From Magicicada septendecula (taxonomy: Eukaryota; Arthropoda; Insecta; Hemiptera; Cicadidae), in assembly GCA_034769895.1 (NCBI GenBank), contig CM068367.1, positions 349,681,111 through 349,745,110 of the forward strand: a stretch of DNA of 64,000 nt, given 5' to 3'. This document shows, piece after piece, positions 46,441 to 59,110 of this stretch. The notes beneath the pieces were generated by a model. That model was not told where the DNA came from and did not search any database. It was given only the letters and a program-made list of their open reading frames with translations. Positions within the stretch are counted from its first letter, which is position 1. Each line of letters opens with the position of its first letter. The position numbers and the translations under genes were made by a program.

Positions 46441-48603
46441 AATCTTAGAACATGGAAGTCATGTATACCGATATTTCAATAGTAGACGGCTGACATTTTC
46501 AGTCACACTAGTAGGCTATCTACGTGGCTCTCAATAAAGCCAACGGTCTCAAGTAACGTACAAACAACTATACAAAATAAATAAACAGAAAGCTAGAAGG
46601 AAGATAAATGAGGAAGCAAGTCTGCTAATTTCTTACAGTCTGCTTTCTGAGGTTGCCTTTGAAGGTAAAACGGAATATAAAACTGTTAGGCTCGGATATG
46701 ACGTATTTTAAATGCATTTTTTGAAATACGTTTTTTCACATTTTTAACACTAGATACATTTATTTCGAAACGTATGTCATCAAACCATAATTTTAAAAAT
46801 TTCAGGGATGACATACGAACCTTTGTTTACCAACTAAAGCAGAACTACAGAAATGAAGTGTAAAAAACGAATGTCACAAAAATCTAATATTTTTCCTTTA
46901 AAAAAAGCAAAAATACAGGCCTAAATCGATATACATCATATATAGGAGAAATTTATTCAACATAAGAAAAAATAGCTAAATTTGGCCAATCTGAATCACC
47001 AACATGTCTTCCAATCCCCTTCCGCTGAAAGAAATCACAGTGCAACAATACAACACGTTAAGGTCGCCTTCAATTACATTTTTTTGACAAGTGTTACAGA
47101 AGTATGTAACACACTATATATAATACACTGTATAAAATATTTATAAATATTTTTGTAATCGACAATGTATTAATGGAATGTAGTGTTTGTAATTATCCGA
47201 TAACGAAATGCTGTCGGCAGATGAACGACTACCGCGCGTGCGCAATAAGACATCCTTCGGACGACATCATAACAATGTCATTGTAATGGCAGAAGCTATT
47301 AAAAATTATGTAACCATTGCTCAATTCAGTGAATACAAAAAACCAGCACACTGGCTGTCTGATGGATTATTAATGTTGACTCTATTGTTGACAAGCGTCT
47401 GTACTACGTATAACCAGCCTTTCAACGTGTCCTACATCCACGATTCTAGACTTCATTAACAAAGCCGCCATTGTATAAGGGCAAAACGCGCGCGCGCGCA
47501 CAATTTATCAGTATTTGGAGTCTAGTCAGTATTTTCACAGATATTTATAAATTATCTTAATTCGCGTGTTTAGCGTTACACTATTATTGAAGGAAATGTT
47601 TTGCCAATGTTGAATTATAATTTTGAGTTCCTTATTTCAAATAATTTATAAGTTATATAGGCTTATCGCTACACCCAATATTCTAAGCTTCTGATAAAAG
47701 CTTTAAACCTCTAAAATACGAATTACGATATGTTAAATAATATGAGTAAGATGATATCCTTGCGAAAGTGTATACCACATCCTTATAAGTAATAATAATA
47801 AATTCCCTGCAAGGAGAATAAGTGATTTATATCTATAAATTATGTAAGTTAAATACATAATATTTATACGTGTTATACGATCTATTATTATGCGTAATAT
47901 ATTATTGTAGTACCTAATGTATTAAAAAAGATTATAAGAATATGCAAATCAAATTGCACAATTCATGCATTCAACAAGTTTCCCCATGTCATTAAAAATA
48001 TTGCAATCAACAGTAACAATTTGTAGAGTATATCAACTAGAAAAGGTATATACTAATGAGGTGCCTTTCTTGGTATAAATGACTTATTATTCTATTGGGT
48101 ACAAAGTCCACCCGGAAACGATCCGAATCTTGAACATTTTGCTTTAATTCGTAAATTAGTAAAACATACAGCCAATCATAATCCGTACTCAAATGGCTTC
48201 TTGACCAAAGATTTACACTTGTATTTTCCATGCCGACAATAATTTTACAAACAAAATATCATTCAGGGCACAAGAATCCATCAAGTCTTCAGAATCCACA
48301 ACCAATGGAACGCCATCTGTGTTGAAACGAGCGTACTAAACATTCGTTTCACGCAAGACCCCTTAAGAAAACCCAACACCTTTTGCCGAGTATAATTCCA
48401 TATGGCTAACTCTATTTAAAAGTGCAAGCATGTGCATCTGGTTGTAGACATGCACAAATATGGATAACACATTTTCATAATTGGTTTGACAAGATGCTCC
48501 TTTCAGACATACAAATGGAAAAATTAAACCTAAATATTAACAGCAGGTGTTCTAACAAATGACCTTTCGTCACACAAAAGAAAAATGTAAAAAGTAGTTA
48601 CTT
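46441..48603. other. No gene recognised
   Basis: About 2.2 kb. A (CG)n tract lies near 47.49 kb. The 83-codon frame at 47208 shows no domain or splice context. Confidence 0.5.
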
Positions 48604-48605
48604 AC

Positions 48606-48811
48606 TCGTTTACGTGTTCGACACACGCTGGAGGTCTATAATACGTTTCTTTGGTATATCCATTGTCACTCATAAATACTTGTATTTCTGGCCACATTTT
48701 ACCACAGTTATCACAGCTCATATCACATACAGATCTACCAGTGGTAACCTGGTATAGCCAAACACTAAGTACACTAAAAAACAACAAAACGTATTTGTTA
48801 ATGGTTTCCAT
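48606..48811 (-). CDS. Signal-peptide exon of a small secreted protein (first coding exon)
   Basis: From the ATG at 48811 the minus strand reads METINKYVLLFFSVLSVWLY QVTTG, a basic start, a ~14-residue hydrophobic core and a plausible cleavage site after TTG. It continues RSVCDMSCDNCGKMWPEIQV, FMSDNGYTKETYYRPPACVE and HVN. Right after AACGA is GTAAGTAAC (GT at 48605-48604), a consensus 5' splice site; read through, the frame would stop two codons later. An in-frame upstream Met at 48853 would put charged residues ahead of the hydrophobic core, so the inner ATG is preferred. The spacing C-x3-C-x2-C-x-K-M recalls the first cysteines of insect eclosion hormone, but the next Cys is too far for that family, so I leave it unnamed. 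No following exon was identified in the window. Confidence 0.5.
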
Positions 48812-51800
48812 AAATATTGTGTATCTGAGGCATTTTCGATTTCTTAAAATCATTTGTACGTGAGTTGCAAGAATATGGATTTACGTTTGTAAATAACATC
48901 AGTAAATCTGATTACCGGTGTAAATTATTTTTAAAGACCTATTATCACGTTTCCCTATACTTTAGATCACCTTATCACAATACCAAGTAACTCTTGCATC
49001 ATTTTTATAACTTAATAAATGATTTTTTACTGATTAGATTAGCACAAAAATAAGATATTAAATTATCATTTATGATTTCAATTTAAGGCAAAGTCGTAAA
49101 CACAACAAGAAAACAACAAGTTAATTCATTCGATAAAAGCCATTCGCTATTCTTGATCCCGAAGGTGGACACTCTTAAAATTGAAAACTCTCTACACTGT
49201 TTAACCACTACTGCATCAAATGCACTTACATTTACGGAAACCAAAAACATAGAATAATCACAATGAACGGATAAAATTACTGCCGTCAGAGACAACATGG
49301 ACTCGTACTGAACGCTAGCTAGTTAGCGACTGAATATGAATTGAAGGTCGCAGTGATACAGCTTAGCGATAACGACAGCGCCCTACAGCGAGGCGAACTG
49401 ACCATGTTCTCAGCTCTGCAGGTGAACAAACAACGTTTTCAGCTACCACATGTTAACTCTTATGTAACATATGTGCATTTTTTACCCCCATTTATGGACG
49501 CACGCCTCTTCTTATTAAAGTACATGATTAACTGATAAATACTGAAAATGTGACTAGAATTACTGAAAAAAGATAAAATGGAACAAACACATAGACAAGA
49601 TAGAGACATTAAAATATGAACGGGGCCACATTACCAACGCAATTGAGTAAGCCAGCAAGAGAAGTCGCTGGCACACAAAAAAGATGACAAGTGCAAAGAG
49701 CTCACGGAAAACTGTCAATATAATTTTTGAAAACACGGAAAACGGACGAAGAAAATTGCCAAAAACAAACACAGAAAAAATCGAAAAGCAGTGAAATATT
49801 AAAAAAAATGTCAAAAAAAAAGGACACCTGATAATCCAAGAACTGTGATATTGCTGAACTGCAAGAACTGTGATATTGTTGAACTGTGAAAAATTACCAC
49901 GCACATGTCAATAAATATGAAACATACAACATACACGGAGCACAAAACAACATATAACATACATAAAACAAAGATGGTGGTCAGAAACGGGCGATCTTGC
50001 ACACAAACAAGATCGCAACAATACGAAATATTACGAAAAACTATGTAACTTAATTCTGGCCTTCACTTGTTTTCAATACGCTAAAAAGACGTTTGAAATT
50101 TTATATCAAATAGTATACGAAAATTACGGAATATTCTGGATACCATTCACATTAATGAGGTTTATAACAGTGATGTAGGCGTACAGGAAATAATCTGACC
50201 CTTATGTGATCCGCAAAGATACGCCATACGTAATATTAATTTATGTATCTAATTCACATAGTTACATAAATACCTTCCTTACGTGAAACAAGTTAAAAAA
50301 TAGATGGGAATAAAGTCATCAATATGTTATCATTACTGCTGTTCAACTGGTCCAATCAGGTGTTAAAGACATGCATTACGAGAAACAGTATTACAAGGAG
50401 ACGTTGCAAGATCACCTTGAATGGGATCGTGAAGTTCAGCCCAACCACTGGGAACAATAATTAAGAGGGAATTGAGTAAGGATGGATCTGCATGAATAAC
50501 GTGACCAAGGTGGCCAAATCATCATCTACAATGTCACAAACCTCTCTAAAGTATTGATATTACTAATACCATGGCAAGTAGTAGAGATCTCTTCTACTCG
50601 CTATGCTAGTACGTACAGCATAGTTTCATATTTCTCCACAGGTACAAGCTAATGCTTTAATAACAATTCTGCTCTGATAAACAAACGTGTAGTACCTGCA
50701 AAAACCTAGAGCTACGAAAACAGCCTTACGGCTCTTGTTGAAGAGGATACCACAAATGCTACCTTTACTTCTCGGTAGTGGCTGCGGAACCTGCAGTTTT
50801 TATTAGTTAATTGAATTCTCTATTTACTGAAATTTAAATTTTTATTTTTTGCACTAACGCGTACATTGTCAACATAAATAACTTTAACAATATTAATGTA
50901 TAATTCTATCATACTCTTAATCAGTCAACTCTTTATCGACATAAATTAATTGTCCAGAATCGAGCATTTCCTTGTGACTACATAGTTTCAATTTCCAGTA
51001 ATGATCCTGTAATAAGTGCTGCGGAAATTGCAGTATTTTTGAAAAATTCGCATTTAGAGGCTAATATCGTTTCTACGTTCTGACCGTACAGAATTCAATA
51101 GACTAATCAAATATGCTGTATCTGCAACCTTTGTAGCATATAAAGAGAGATACGTCAGTTTTCCCCAGCTTCAGCTTTCTGCACTTCTCCTTGAGAATTG
51201 CGGTCATGGCGGGAAACAACCCTCTCTTAACTCGAAAGTTTTATTCACATCTGGAGGTGATTTAGTTTACCACAGTCAATGTAATAGTTAAACTACGCCA
51301 CGTTGCGTTGAAAGCGAAAAACCTCGTTTCATGAAAAACCAAAATTTCGATTACAAAAATTTGTCAAAAATGGAACCATGTAACTGAGAAATATTCTTAC
51401 TGCATAAAGATAAAAATCTTACATAATTCTAACAATAAATTTGAATAAAGAATTACGATTTTCAGTACAAAGAGCATCCAAAACCGGAAAGTGTAGCGTC
51501 AGGATTGTCGTTTCCTCGGCAAACTGTCAAGACTTGGAAAATTTTTTATTTCGTTCACGTCAATACTGTACACAATATGCCCTACCCGTTCTCTGGACCT
51601 ACATAGAAAAGAGGAAAACAGAAACACCTCTGTTACACCTCTGTTGACGTGAGTGCTTTAGATAAGCCCGCAAACAAACAATTTGGCTCTCTCCACACAT
51701 ACGGACTGACAAAATAGCAGGAAAAAGACTTAGCTCAACACAAAATACCAGTTCCCTATACAGGCCTACAACTGGTTAAGGTGATAGTTAACAATTACAG

Positions 51801-52799
51801 AGGATCCAGTTTCGACGTGACCTACTGTCACAATTTTAACAATCTATACACAATCTTTACGCAAGAAGATTACAATCTCCGTAGACACGAATAGGCCTAA
51901 ATTTACGTCTTACGTTATAATTTTCATTGCGTTTGTTTCATTAAACAAACCACAAACCAAATCAACTGCCATCTCAATGACAAGACATATAAGACGAGTT
52001 TTGAGGCTATAAGCAATAGACTAAAAAAAAAAGCCGTTCACATTCACGCTTAGAAAGCGTGTGGTTCATATTAAAGTTTCAAATCTCAAAGTATGCAAAG
52101 AGAATGAATTATACTCTGCTGACAAAAACGACTAGGCGTTACAACAGTCATTGTCTCACTATTTCCAGAATCGAACACCCCCCACGTGCCTCTAAGTTAT
52201 AACAAAGACGGGCTACAAAGGACAAAGAAAACGATAAATGAATTCTGTGTTTATGCCAATGCATATTTTCTATTTTTTATCTTGGAAATATAATTATTAC
52301 ATTATTTTCTATTACAATAACTACACTATAATTGCAACGGAAATTAACTATTCAATATGTGTGTGTATGTGTGCATAATCAAATAAAAATGCCTAATTAA
52401 CTAATATGGCAAATGATAAACACGTATACGACACGCGCAAGCCATTAGATTCAATATTTTTAAATGGCTTTAAATCTACAAATTTACAAGACAAGCACGT
52501 AATTCAGAATATCATATCATACCTGAACCATTATTAACCATTATTTTACTAAGTTATCATTTGTCCACGTGCTCTTAACAGTCATTTGCAAGTAATGTTT
52601 GTTCATTCGCGTGCGTTTGTTCTTTGTAAGAATAAGATAAAACCTTCAAGATATAGCGCCTATTGTTTGAATATGAGTAACTTACCTGTTATCATTAAAT
52701 TTCAAAATTATAAAAGACTGTTGTTTGAAACCGTTGAGTTCACTTTTAACTTCATCGGCTGCATATCAGACGTGTATACGACGTAGACAACTATTAGCG
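48812..52799. other. No gene recognised
   Basis: About 4 kb. The first ~200 bp would hold the 5' UTR and promoter of the secreted-protein exon, but no TATA box or initiator is convincing. The rest has short motif-free frames, including overlapping ones at 49.56-50.0 kb whose minus-strand hydrophobic peptides reflect base composition. Confidence 0.45.
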
Positions 52800-52979
52800 A
52801 ACGAGTGAAGCGAGTTGTCAGTTTCGACTCGATCTTTTGGCATTATCTTCCCATCTATCTATTTGGCCTCACGATAACTTCTGACTGTATCAACCGATTT
52901 TCGTAAAACGTGTCATGCGTGACCACTTTTTTGAGCCACAAACCTCTATTGTTTTCAAGACTTTAGAAGAGAATGCACA

Positions 52980-53400
52980 AATATAAGGGGTCAAAATTTT
53001 GAAAAAAATGGAGAAAAGTTCATGCTAGGAACCAAATTAAAGAGAAGCTTAACTAAAATCTGAATAGTTTTCATTTTTGGAAATTTTACAATTTTGGGAC
53101 GCCAGAGTCCAAAAAGTGGAACAAAGTTATGATAGAATCGCTCTACGTTGGGCATCAAATCAAAGACAATTTTAACCAAAATCTGAATATGGTGTTCATT
53201 TTTTGATTTTTCTTAATTTTAGGAGGCCAAGGTGCCCAAAAAAAATATAAAAAAATTTGAAAAAATTGTAAAACTCCATGCAGAGTTCAGACTAAAGGAC
53301 ATTTTAATATAAATCGGAATGTAATGTTTATCTAAAAATTTTCTACTTTAAGGACACACTGGGACAAAAATGAAAGTCAATACTTTAAGAAAATTGTAAA
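52980..53400. repeat. Degenerate ~130-bp tandem repeat, three units
   Basis: CATGCTAGGAACCAAATTAA AGAGAAGCTTAACTAAAATC TGAAT is echoed as ACGTTGGGCATCAAATCAAA GACAATTTTAACC AAAATCTGAAT and again, more diverged, as CAGAGTTCAGACTAAAGGAC ATTTTAATATAAATCGGAAT. The preceding 180 bp (from 52.8 kb, CTCACGATAACTTCTGACTG, CAACCGATTTTCGTAAAACG) resembles the start of an old mobile element, but no terminus was recognised. Confidence 0.65.
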
Positions 53401-55425
53401 AGTGTGTGTGGGGCAAGTTATTTTTTTTTTTTACTCAAATATCAAATCGCTTTCTTCATCAAGTTACCAAAATTAACATACCGTATATGTCAACAGCTCT
53501 AAATTTTGGACCGTCTTCAAAATGTTTGTACGCTACTTTTGAAAAAACAATAACATACCGTTATCGGTGTATATCATTTGCAAGACTATTAGATACAGGA
53601 TTAAAGAAACTTGTAGAAACATAAAGCTAGAACGAATTTATAGTATAACGACAGACTTAACGCCAGGTTATTATTATGTAAACCATAATTCGATTGAGTA
53701 TGCACACGAACGTTGTCCTCTCGGTTTGTGTAGGCAACAAACGCAGACAATGAATACCGCCGACTGTACACAGTAGCATGGAAAGGAAAAACGAGACACT
53801 GGTTTAAATGAATACAAAACCAAACTAGTGTATCTTACATTGTATCGGAAATTATTAAGAAACTAAAATGGGACCAGGCAGGGAGAGGGGTCTGGGTGAT
53901 TGTTTTCTTCTCTCTAATATTATTTTGTTATGGAAACAGAAAGACTTGCAAGACGGGGGGAAAGTGAGTGTGGAATGTTGTTCTGCAACGGATCGGCTCA
54001 CTCAGCATTGGGCAGAAAAATGTACGTGGTTATTCTGACTATGACAGTGACAAAGATGACAGTATCACATTAAACAGTAATAAACAAACTTTAGTACCCC
54101 TTATGTTACCATATACAAATTTCAGAACGAAGTTTCCAACTCAGATTACTACTATAGCTCGTTTCTCGAACCATCTATTTTTCACAATACGTACTACGCT
54201 GTATGCATACCCAATGTTTTATTTTTATAATTATTTAGTAGTGAAAACAAATTAACACTTCCAGTAAATTCTTCCAATTTGTTTTCCTTGTATTTGTTTA
54301 CTGATCGTTGAGTTGTATTATTTCTGTAAACATGTCATTTTCCGTAAGTCCGCACATTTTTAATGCAAATTAACTTGACCCACATACTTTAATTATGTAT
54401 AAAATTTGTTAACATGCAATAAGAAATAATACGATATAAAAGGAATAATTACGTTCAGACGTATTATGTACACAAGACAGTACATATTCATTCACTAGGT
54501 CAACTTAACTTACAATTTTTTTAATATTTTATACTTAACCGTGTACAATAATTTAATATGTGCAGAAAAATAGTTAATACGATTTAAAAATTGAACAACT
54601 AAATATAAGAACTAAGAATCATTACCAGTAGATATGGACAAAGTACGTTATTTTAATTATAAACACGCTTGGTGTATTGAGGGAAGGGGAAGGGAACAGA
54701 GAGTAAATTAGTGTGTGGACGGACAACACAAGACGGACAAGTCAGAGATAGTAAAACGAAGTCGATATTTAAGGGCGCAGTAAGTTAACCATAATCGTTA
54801 TTAGCGTTCAATAAAGCGTTTGGTTCAGCTATTTTAATGTTTGTTACCAACATCAACTTCCATCTGCGTAAAAGGACGAAACTCTGAAAATAACCACACA
54901 CAATCTAGACAAAATTTAATTCAAGCGAGATTATGTGGTGTTACCATACAACAGGGGACCGGTGGTTGTTTGTTACATCAGTATAATACACCTCTCCTTC
55001 ACTAAATCACTGTGGAACACTAAAATATACTATGCTACTTCTCTTATCGAGCCAACATACACCTGGCAAGTGATCAAGAAAAATGAACAAAATTGTAGTT
55101 AAAACAAAAATAAAACTTCTATTTTGTAATCACCTGACAAACATCAACAAATAAACGTTCGACTAAGGGTGCAAGAACGTATCATAAAAAAAAACACGTC
55201 AATCTGAAAACTAACTTCAACATCAACCCGTCTTGTTTGCAAAAATCATTATTAGATGATTGCATTTCAGGAGCGTCTGTGAAAAAGAAAAGTTAACACT
55301 GCAATAATAACCGATAACAAACCGATAAGTGACTACATAGCTGCAAAAAGAAGTAATATGTCATCAAGTATGAAACAAGTTTAAATTAAACTTAAAAGAG
55401 ACATTTGATGAGTGTATTTGTGAAA
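53401..55425. other. No gene recognised
   Basis: About 2 kb without a supported gene. The frames at 53406, 53567 and 53968 have no recognisable domain. Confidence 0.5.
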
Positions 55426-55428
55426 TCT

Positions 55429-55930
55429 TCTATATAATAAATCTCTAGGGGGGGGGGGGTCTAACTTTGTCCGCGGTAATCTCAGAATCTACTGAACCGA
55501 TTTCAATGAAACGTGCACGCTGATAGCAGGTACCCAACGGAAGGTTTTCCACTTTATTTGATAACGATAGGTTAAAAATAACCGAAGTTATTCCAAAAAA
55601 ACGCATTTTTTTAAACCCGCGGCTTCGATCGCGAACATTTGTATATATAATAAATCTCTAGGGGGTCTATGTTTGTCCGCGGTAATCTCAGAATCTACTG
55701 AACCGATTTCAATGAAACGTTGCACGCTGATAGCAGGTACCCAACGGAAGGTTTTCCACTTTATTTGATAACGATAGGTTAAAAATAACCGAAGTCATTC
55801 CAAAAAAACGCATTTTTTTAAACCCGCGACTTCGATCGCGAATAACGATAGGTTAAAAAGAACCGAAGTTATTGCAAAAAACTCATTTTTTTAAACCCGC
55901 GGCTTCGATCGCGAATATTTGTATATGACT
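55429..55930 (+). repeat. Tandem duplication of the Helitron 5' region (2.4 copies, 213 bp)
   Basis: Units start at TAATAAATCTCTAGGGGG (about 55435 and 55648), with CTCTA at 55443 and 55656. They continue through TCCGCGGTAATCTCAGAATC, ACGCTGATAGCAGGTACCCA and GATAACGATAGGTTAAAAAT to ACCCGCGGCTTCGATCGCGA. A third, partial unit (AATAACGATAGG onward) runs to 55930. A poly-G run in unit 1 is longer than in unit 2. Confidence 0.9.
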
Positions 55931-56514
55931 GTTGTGGTAACTGTCGAGTTGGTAAATTGCTAATGGTATATCTATATTAATAATATTCTTATATTGTAAG
56001 TTATGAATATCCAAAAAGTGCAAAGCAATAGAACCATCATTCATGTTTCCTCGATACCAAAAATCAAAATTTGATAATTAGTAGATATTTACAAACATGC
56101 AGTAGTAACACAATTAGATGAAATGTTTATTCGTATAGAATAATACACATAGTGTATACATAAGTATATTGATATCAGTGGCCATTTGAATATTTACATT
56201 TTAGTAGGGATATGGAATTCTTATCAGCATATGGAATTCATATAAACAATACAATAATTCATTGTCTGATTATATTGTAACATTGATTATATAGTACACG
56301 TTGATTCTGACAAACCATACTCTTCGACATTTGAATATTCAGTAGGCCTATGTGCAGTAGGAATAGGAATAATTAATTGTCGAGAATTATACTTAACCTA
56401 CTTCATCGAGAATTATGCGACGAGCGTCAGTGATGTAGTATCAGTGCCTTTTTTCGTTAATTTTACGTCATCGGTAAGTAATATGTGCAATATGTATTGT
56501 ATTGTATAAATTAT

Positions 56515-56552
56515 TAATTGCCCCCTAGAGATTTATTAGTATAGATAAAATA
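56515..56552 (-). mobile_element. Inverted Helitron 5' terminus
   Basis: On the minus strand TCTATACTAATAAATCTCTAGGGGG is the canonical-looking Helitron start, pointing away from the Rep gene that begins 30 bp to its right on the plus strand. Probably a second, inverted Helitron end left by nested insertion or rearrangement. Confidence 0.7.
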
Positions 56553-56580
56553 AATACATTTCCCTTTTTTTAGCTTTGCA

Positions 56581-57660
56581 ATGCCAAAAAGACGATCATG
56601 TTTAGGAAGATCTACTGCTGCTGCGGAAAGAAAGAGGCGTCTTAGAGCATCTGAAAATGACGTCGAAGGAGTCGAAATGCAATCAGCTCCTGGAAACTCT
56701 TCAGAAAGATCTGGATTAGAAGAAGTCTCACGGGTTGAAAGTCCTACGATTCGTGAAAATAGATTAGCGGCACAAAGACGCAGGCAAGCGACTCTCAGAT
56801 CACGAGGTCCTACTTTACGATGGAATGCAAAATTAAATAGTGGTTTCAATTATAATCCAGTTATTAACTACGCGAATGAAACAGATATCGCGTTACCGAG
56901 TATGGTTTGCCCTCATTGCAAAGCTTTAAAGTGGAAAAATGAATCACATGGATTATGTTGCTCTGCAGGAAAAATGCTATTAGATCCCATACTTCCTCCT
57001 CCAGAACCGTTAAAATCATTATTAAATGGAGAACATCTTTTATCGAAAAAATTTTTGAATGCATTAAGATCGTACAATTCAGCTTTTCAATTTACATCAT
57101 TCGGAGCCAATGAAATAGTCGAAGGTAGCTTGATGCCTACTTTCAAAATTCAAGGGCAAGTAGGTATATCACCTCATGGGATCACTACTCCCCACACAAA
57201 ACGAAGTACCAAAATTTCTACAGGTGTATTTCATAGCTGATTGTTTACAGCAATCTGAAACAAGAATGGATCATATTCGTAACTTGGATAAGCCATTAGT
57301 AACAGAACTTCAAAATTTACTTCACGCAATCAACCCATATGTTAGTGAACTGAAAAGTGCGTTTGAATTTGTAACATCTGCGAATAATAATCAGTACAAT
57401 ATTGTGATTCATGCTGATCAAACAGAAAATAATGAAGAGCGCAGGGGTCGCTACAATGCACCGACAACTAATGAGGTGGCAGTAGTTTTAGTTAAACAGG
57501 AATGCGATAAACTCGATATAATAATCCGTGCGAGGGATCATACGCTCGAATTGCAGAAACACATCGAGCTTATGATGCTTTACAGTACCCTTTAATGTTT
57601 GGCAGTGGAGAAGATGGTTATCATTTTACATTAAAATTAGTCGATCCTCAGACTGGGTTA
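56581..57660 (+). pseudogene. Helitron Rep/helicase protein, N-terminal part, frameshifted
   Basis: Starts MPKRRSCLGRSTAAAERKRR, an Arg-rich N-terminus. Then come LPSMVCPHCKALKWKNESHG, LCCSAGKMLLDPILPPPEPL and AFQFTSFGAN, the Cys/His module that opens Helitron Rep-helicase proteins ('CPHCxALxWxxExxGxCCxxGKVxLPxLxxPPExL...FQMTSFGA'). After FKIQGQV an extra ~4 nt (near 57162-57166) shifts the frame, and the protein continues as MGSLLPTQNEVPKFLQVYFI. Another shift near 57540 leads into RIAETHRAYDALQYPLMF and GEDGYHFTLKLVDPQTG. The sequence ends there: the Rep catalytic HUH motifs and the whole helicase are absent. It lies in the same orientation as the element ends. Dead copy. Confidence 0.85.
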
Positions 57661-57734
57661 CAAACTACTAACCCGACAGTTACCACAACAATCATATACA
57701 AATATTCGCGTGCGAAGCCGCGGGTATTTGCTAG

Positions 57735-58899
57735 TATGAAAATAAACTAGTAATACATGCTCGTGTTCCGTTTTCTCACATTTATCTCTACATCCTTAAT
57801 AACGTTAGTAAACATCTGCACCTAAAGTACACTTAAACAGATGTGTATTTCAAAATAACTTAAACAGATATATATTTCAAAATAATCAGTAACATCACCT
57901 GACATTTCAAATATTCTGGTACGCACGTCCAAATTAATGGAATAACTGCGATTAAAATGTAATCCTCAGTAATTAACCCCACTACCGAGCTTGTTAAATA
58001 ACATTTACACAATTCTGACTGAAAATCTACATAAATACGCCTACATAGCGCCAAAAATTGCAAATAATCTCTAACTTAGGCGCAAAACTAGTTCGAAAAC
58101 GTTCGTTTTGCTTCTTTTATAAAAAAAAGGACGATCCTCTTGTGTAGAAAATTAAGCTTACACGAAAACCGCCTCATGATAGTTTCGCATGAATTAAAAA
58201 GAACTATGTTATAATACATGGCTGCCACAAATTCAAACATATTCCAATACATTTTTCTCGTTTTTGAAACTACGTATACATTAAACACAAATATCACATT
58301 GAAGAATTGTGAACATTGGGACTGAGTATGACGTACAGAAACATTCAGATTTAAAACGTTGCAAAATTAACAGAAAATACACACACCTTCATGCAGTAAA
58401 CCTGCATCGAGTCATGAAATTAGTTTGGAGTAGGCCTATGGGAATCACACGATACTTTCTGTAATTCGTCCGCAAGAGGCACGCATGTTGAATGGCAAAG
58501 GGACATGATGTTTTTGCTTCGTCAAACACTTTTACGGATCCTGTCTTTGACTCTGTGAATAGCACACAACTACGTTTCCTGATTCTACAATATCCAATCA
58601 ACGTTGAAGGCGTAAAGGCGAATAACTGATCGCGAGTAATGAAAAACGTATAATTCTCTATTGATTAAAAATTCTTCCAGGTAAAATACTTCCTAGTAAC
58701 TTACTATTAGTCAACATGTGACCGTAGTACCTACTAGAAAAAAAAAAAATAGCATTTTATGTATTCCCTTTTAAACAACACACAGGTCACAACCACATTA
58801 TCAACGTCAAGGTCTAAATCAACTTCAGTGTCTTCCACCTTCACTATATAGATGATCCCTTAACGATCCTTCATAGACGTCTGTTCCTTGGAAGGGTAG
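57735..58899. other. No gene recognised
   Basis: Short motif-free frames only. Confidence 0.5.
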
Positions 58900-59110
58900 C
58901 ATTCTCTGTCACATTGCCATCTACTGCTATGAGATCAGTGTGGCCCCTCCACTTATTCCTACGCCTTTCTATTTCAGAGTTTAAGTTAAATATTGTAAGT
59001 CTTTTCCAATTAATGTATTACTATTTCTGTCTTGCACACCCAGACGAAGTATGTCCCTCAGTGACTCATATTGCCTATCCTTATATTTTCTTGCCTATTC
59101 TTTCGTCTGC
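58900..59110 (-). pseudogene. LINE ORF2 fragment
   Basis: Minus strand INWKRLTIFNLNSEIERRRN followed by KWRGHTDLI. This corresponds to the 'L-IFNLNDKIExYRNKWxxHxxRM' block near the end of LINE ORF2, with the final 'RM' lost. Very short and diverged, but the spacing of the FNLN, I, RNKW and H residues is right. Confidence 0.6.

Larger units (their letters stand above)
55426..57734 (+). mobile_element. Truncated Helitron
   Basis: The 5' side has A|TC followed by TTCTATATAATAAATCTCTAGGGGG, a Helitron-type start. The 3' side has a hairpin TTCGCGTGCGAA (57705-57716) followed after 14 nt by CTAG (57731-57734) and a T, matching the Helitron rule of a short hairpin just before CTRR|T. Inside is the start of a Rep/helicase gene on the plus strand. 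The body between the Rep start and the 3' end is missing. The 5' region is duplicated, and an inverted copy of the 3' end lies at 55895-55946. Confidence 0.75.

Noticed and set aside
56514..56849. Minus-strand 111-codon frame
   Set aside because: Antisense of the Helitron Rep N-terminus and partly of the inverted Helitron end.
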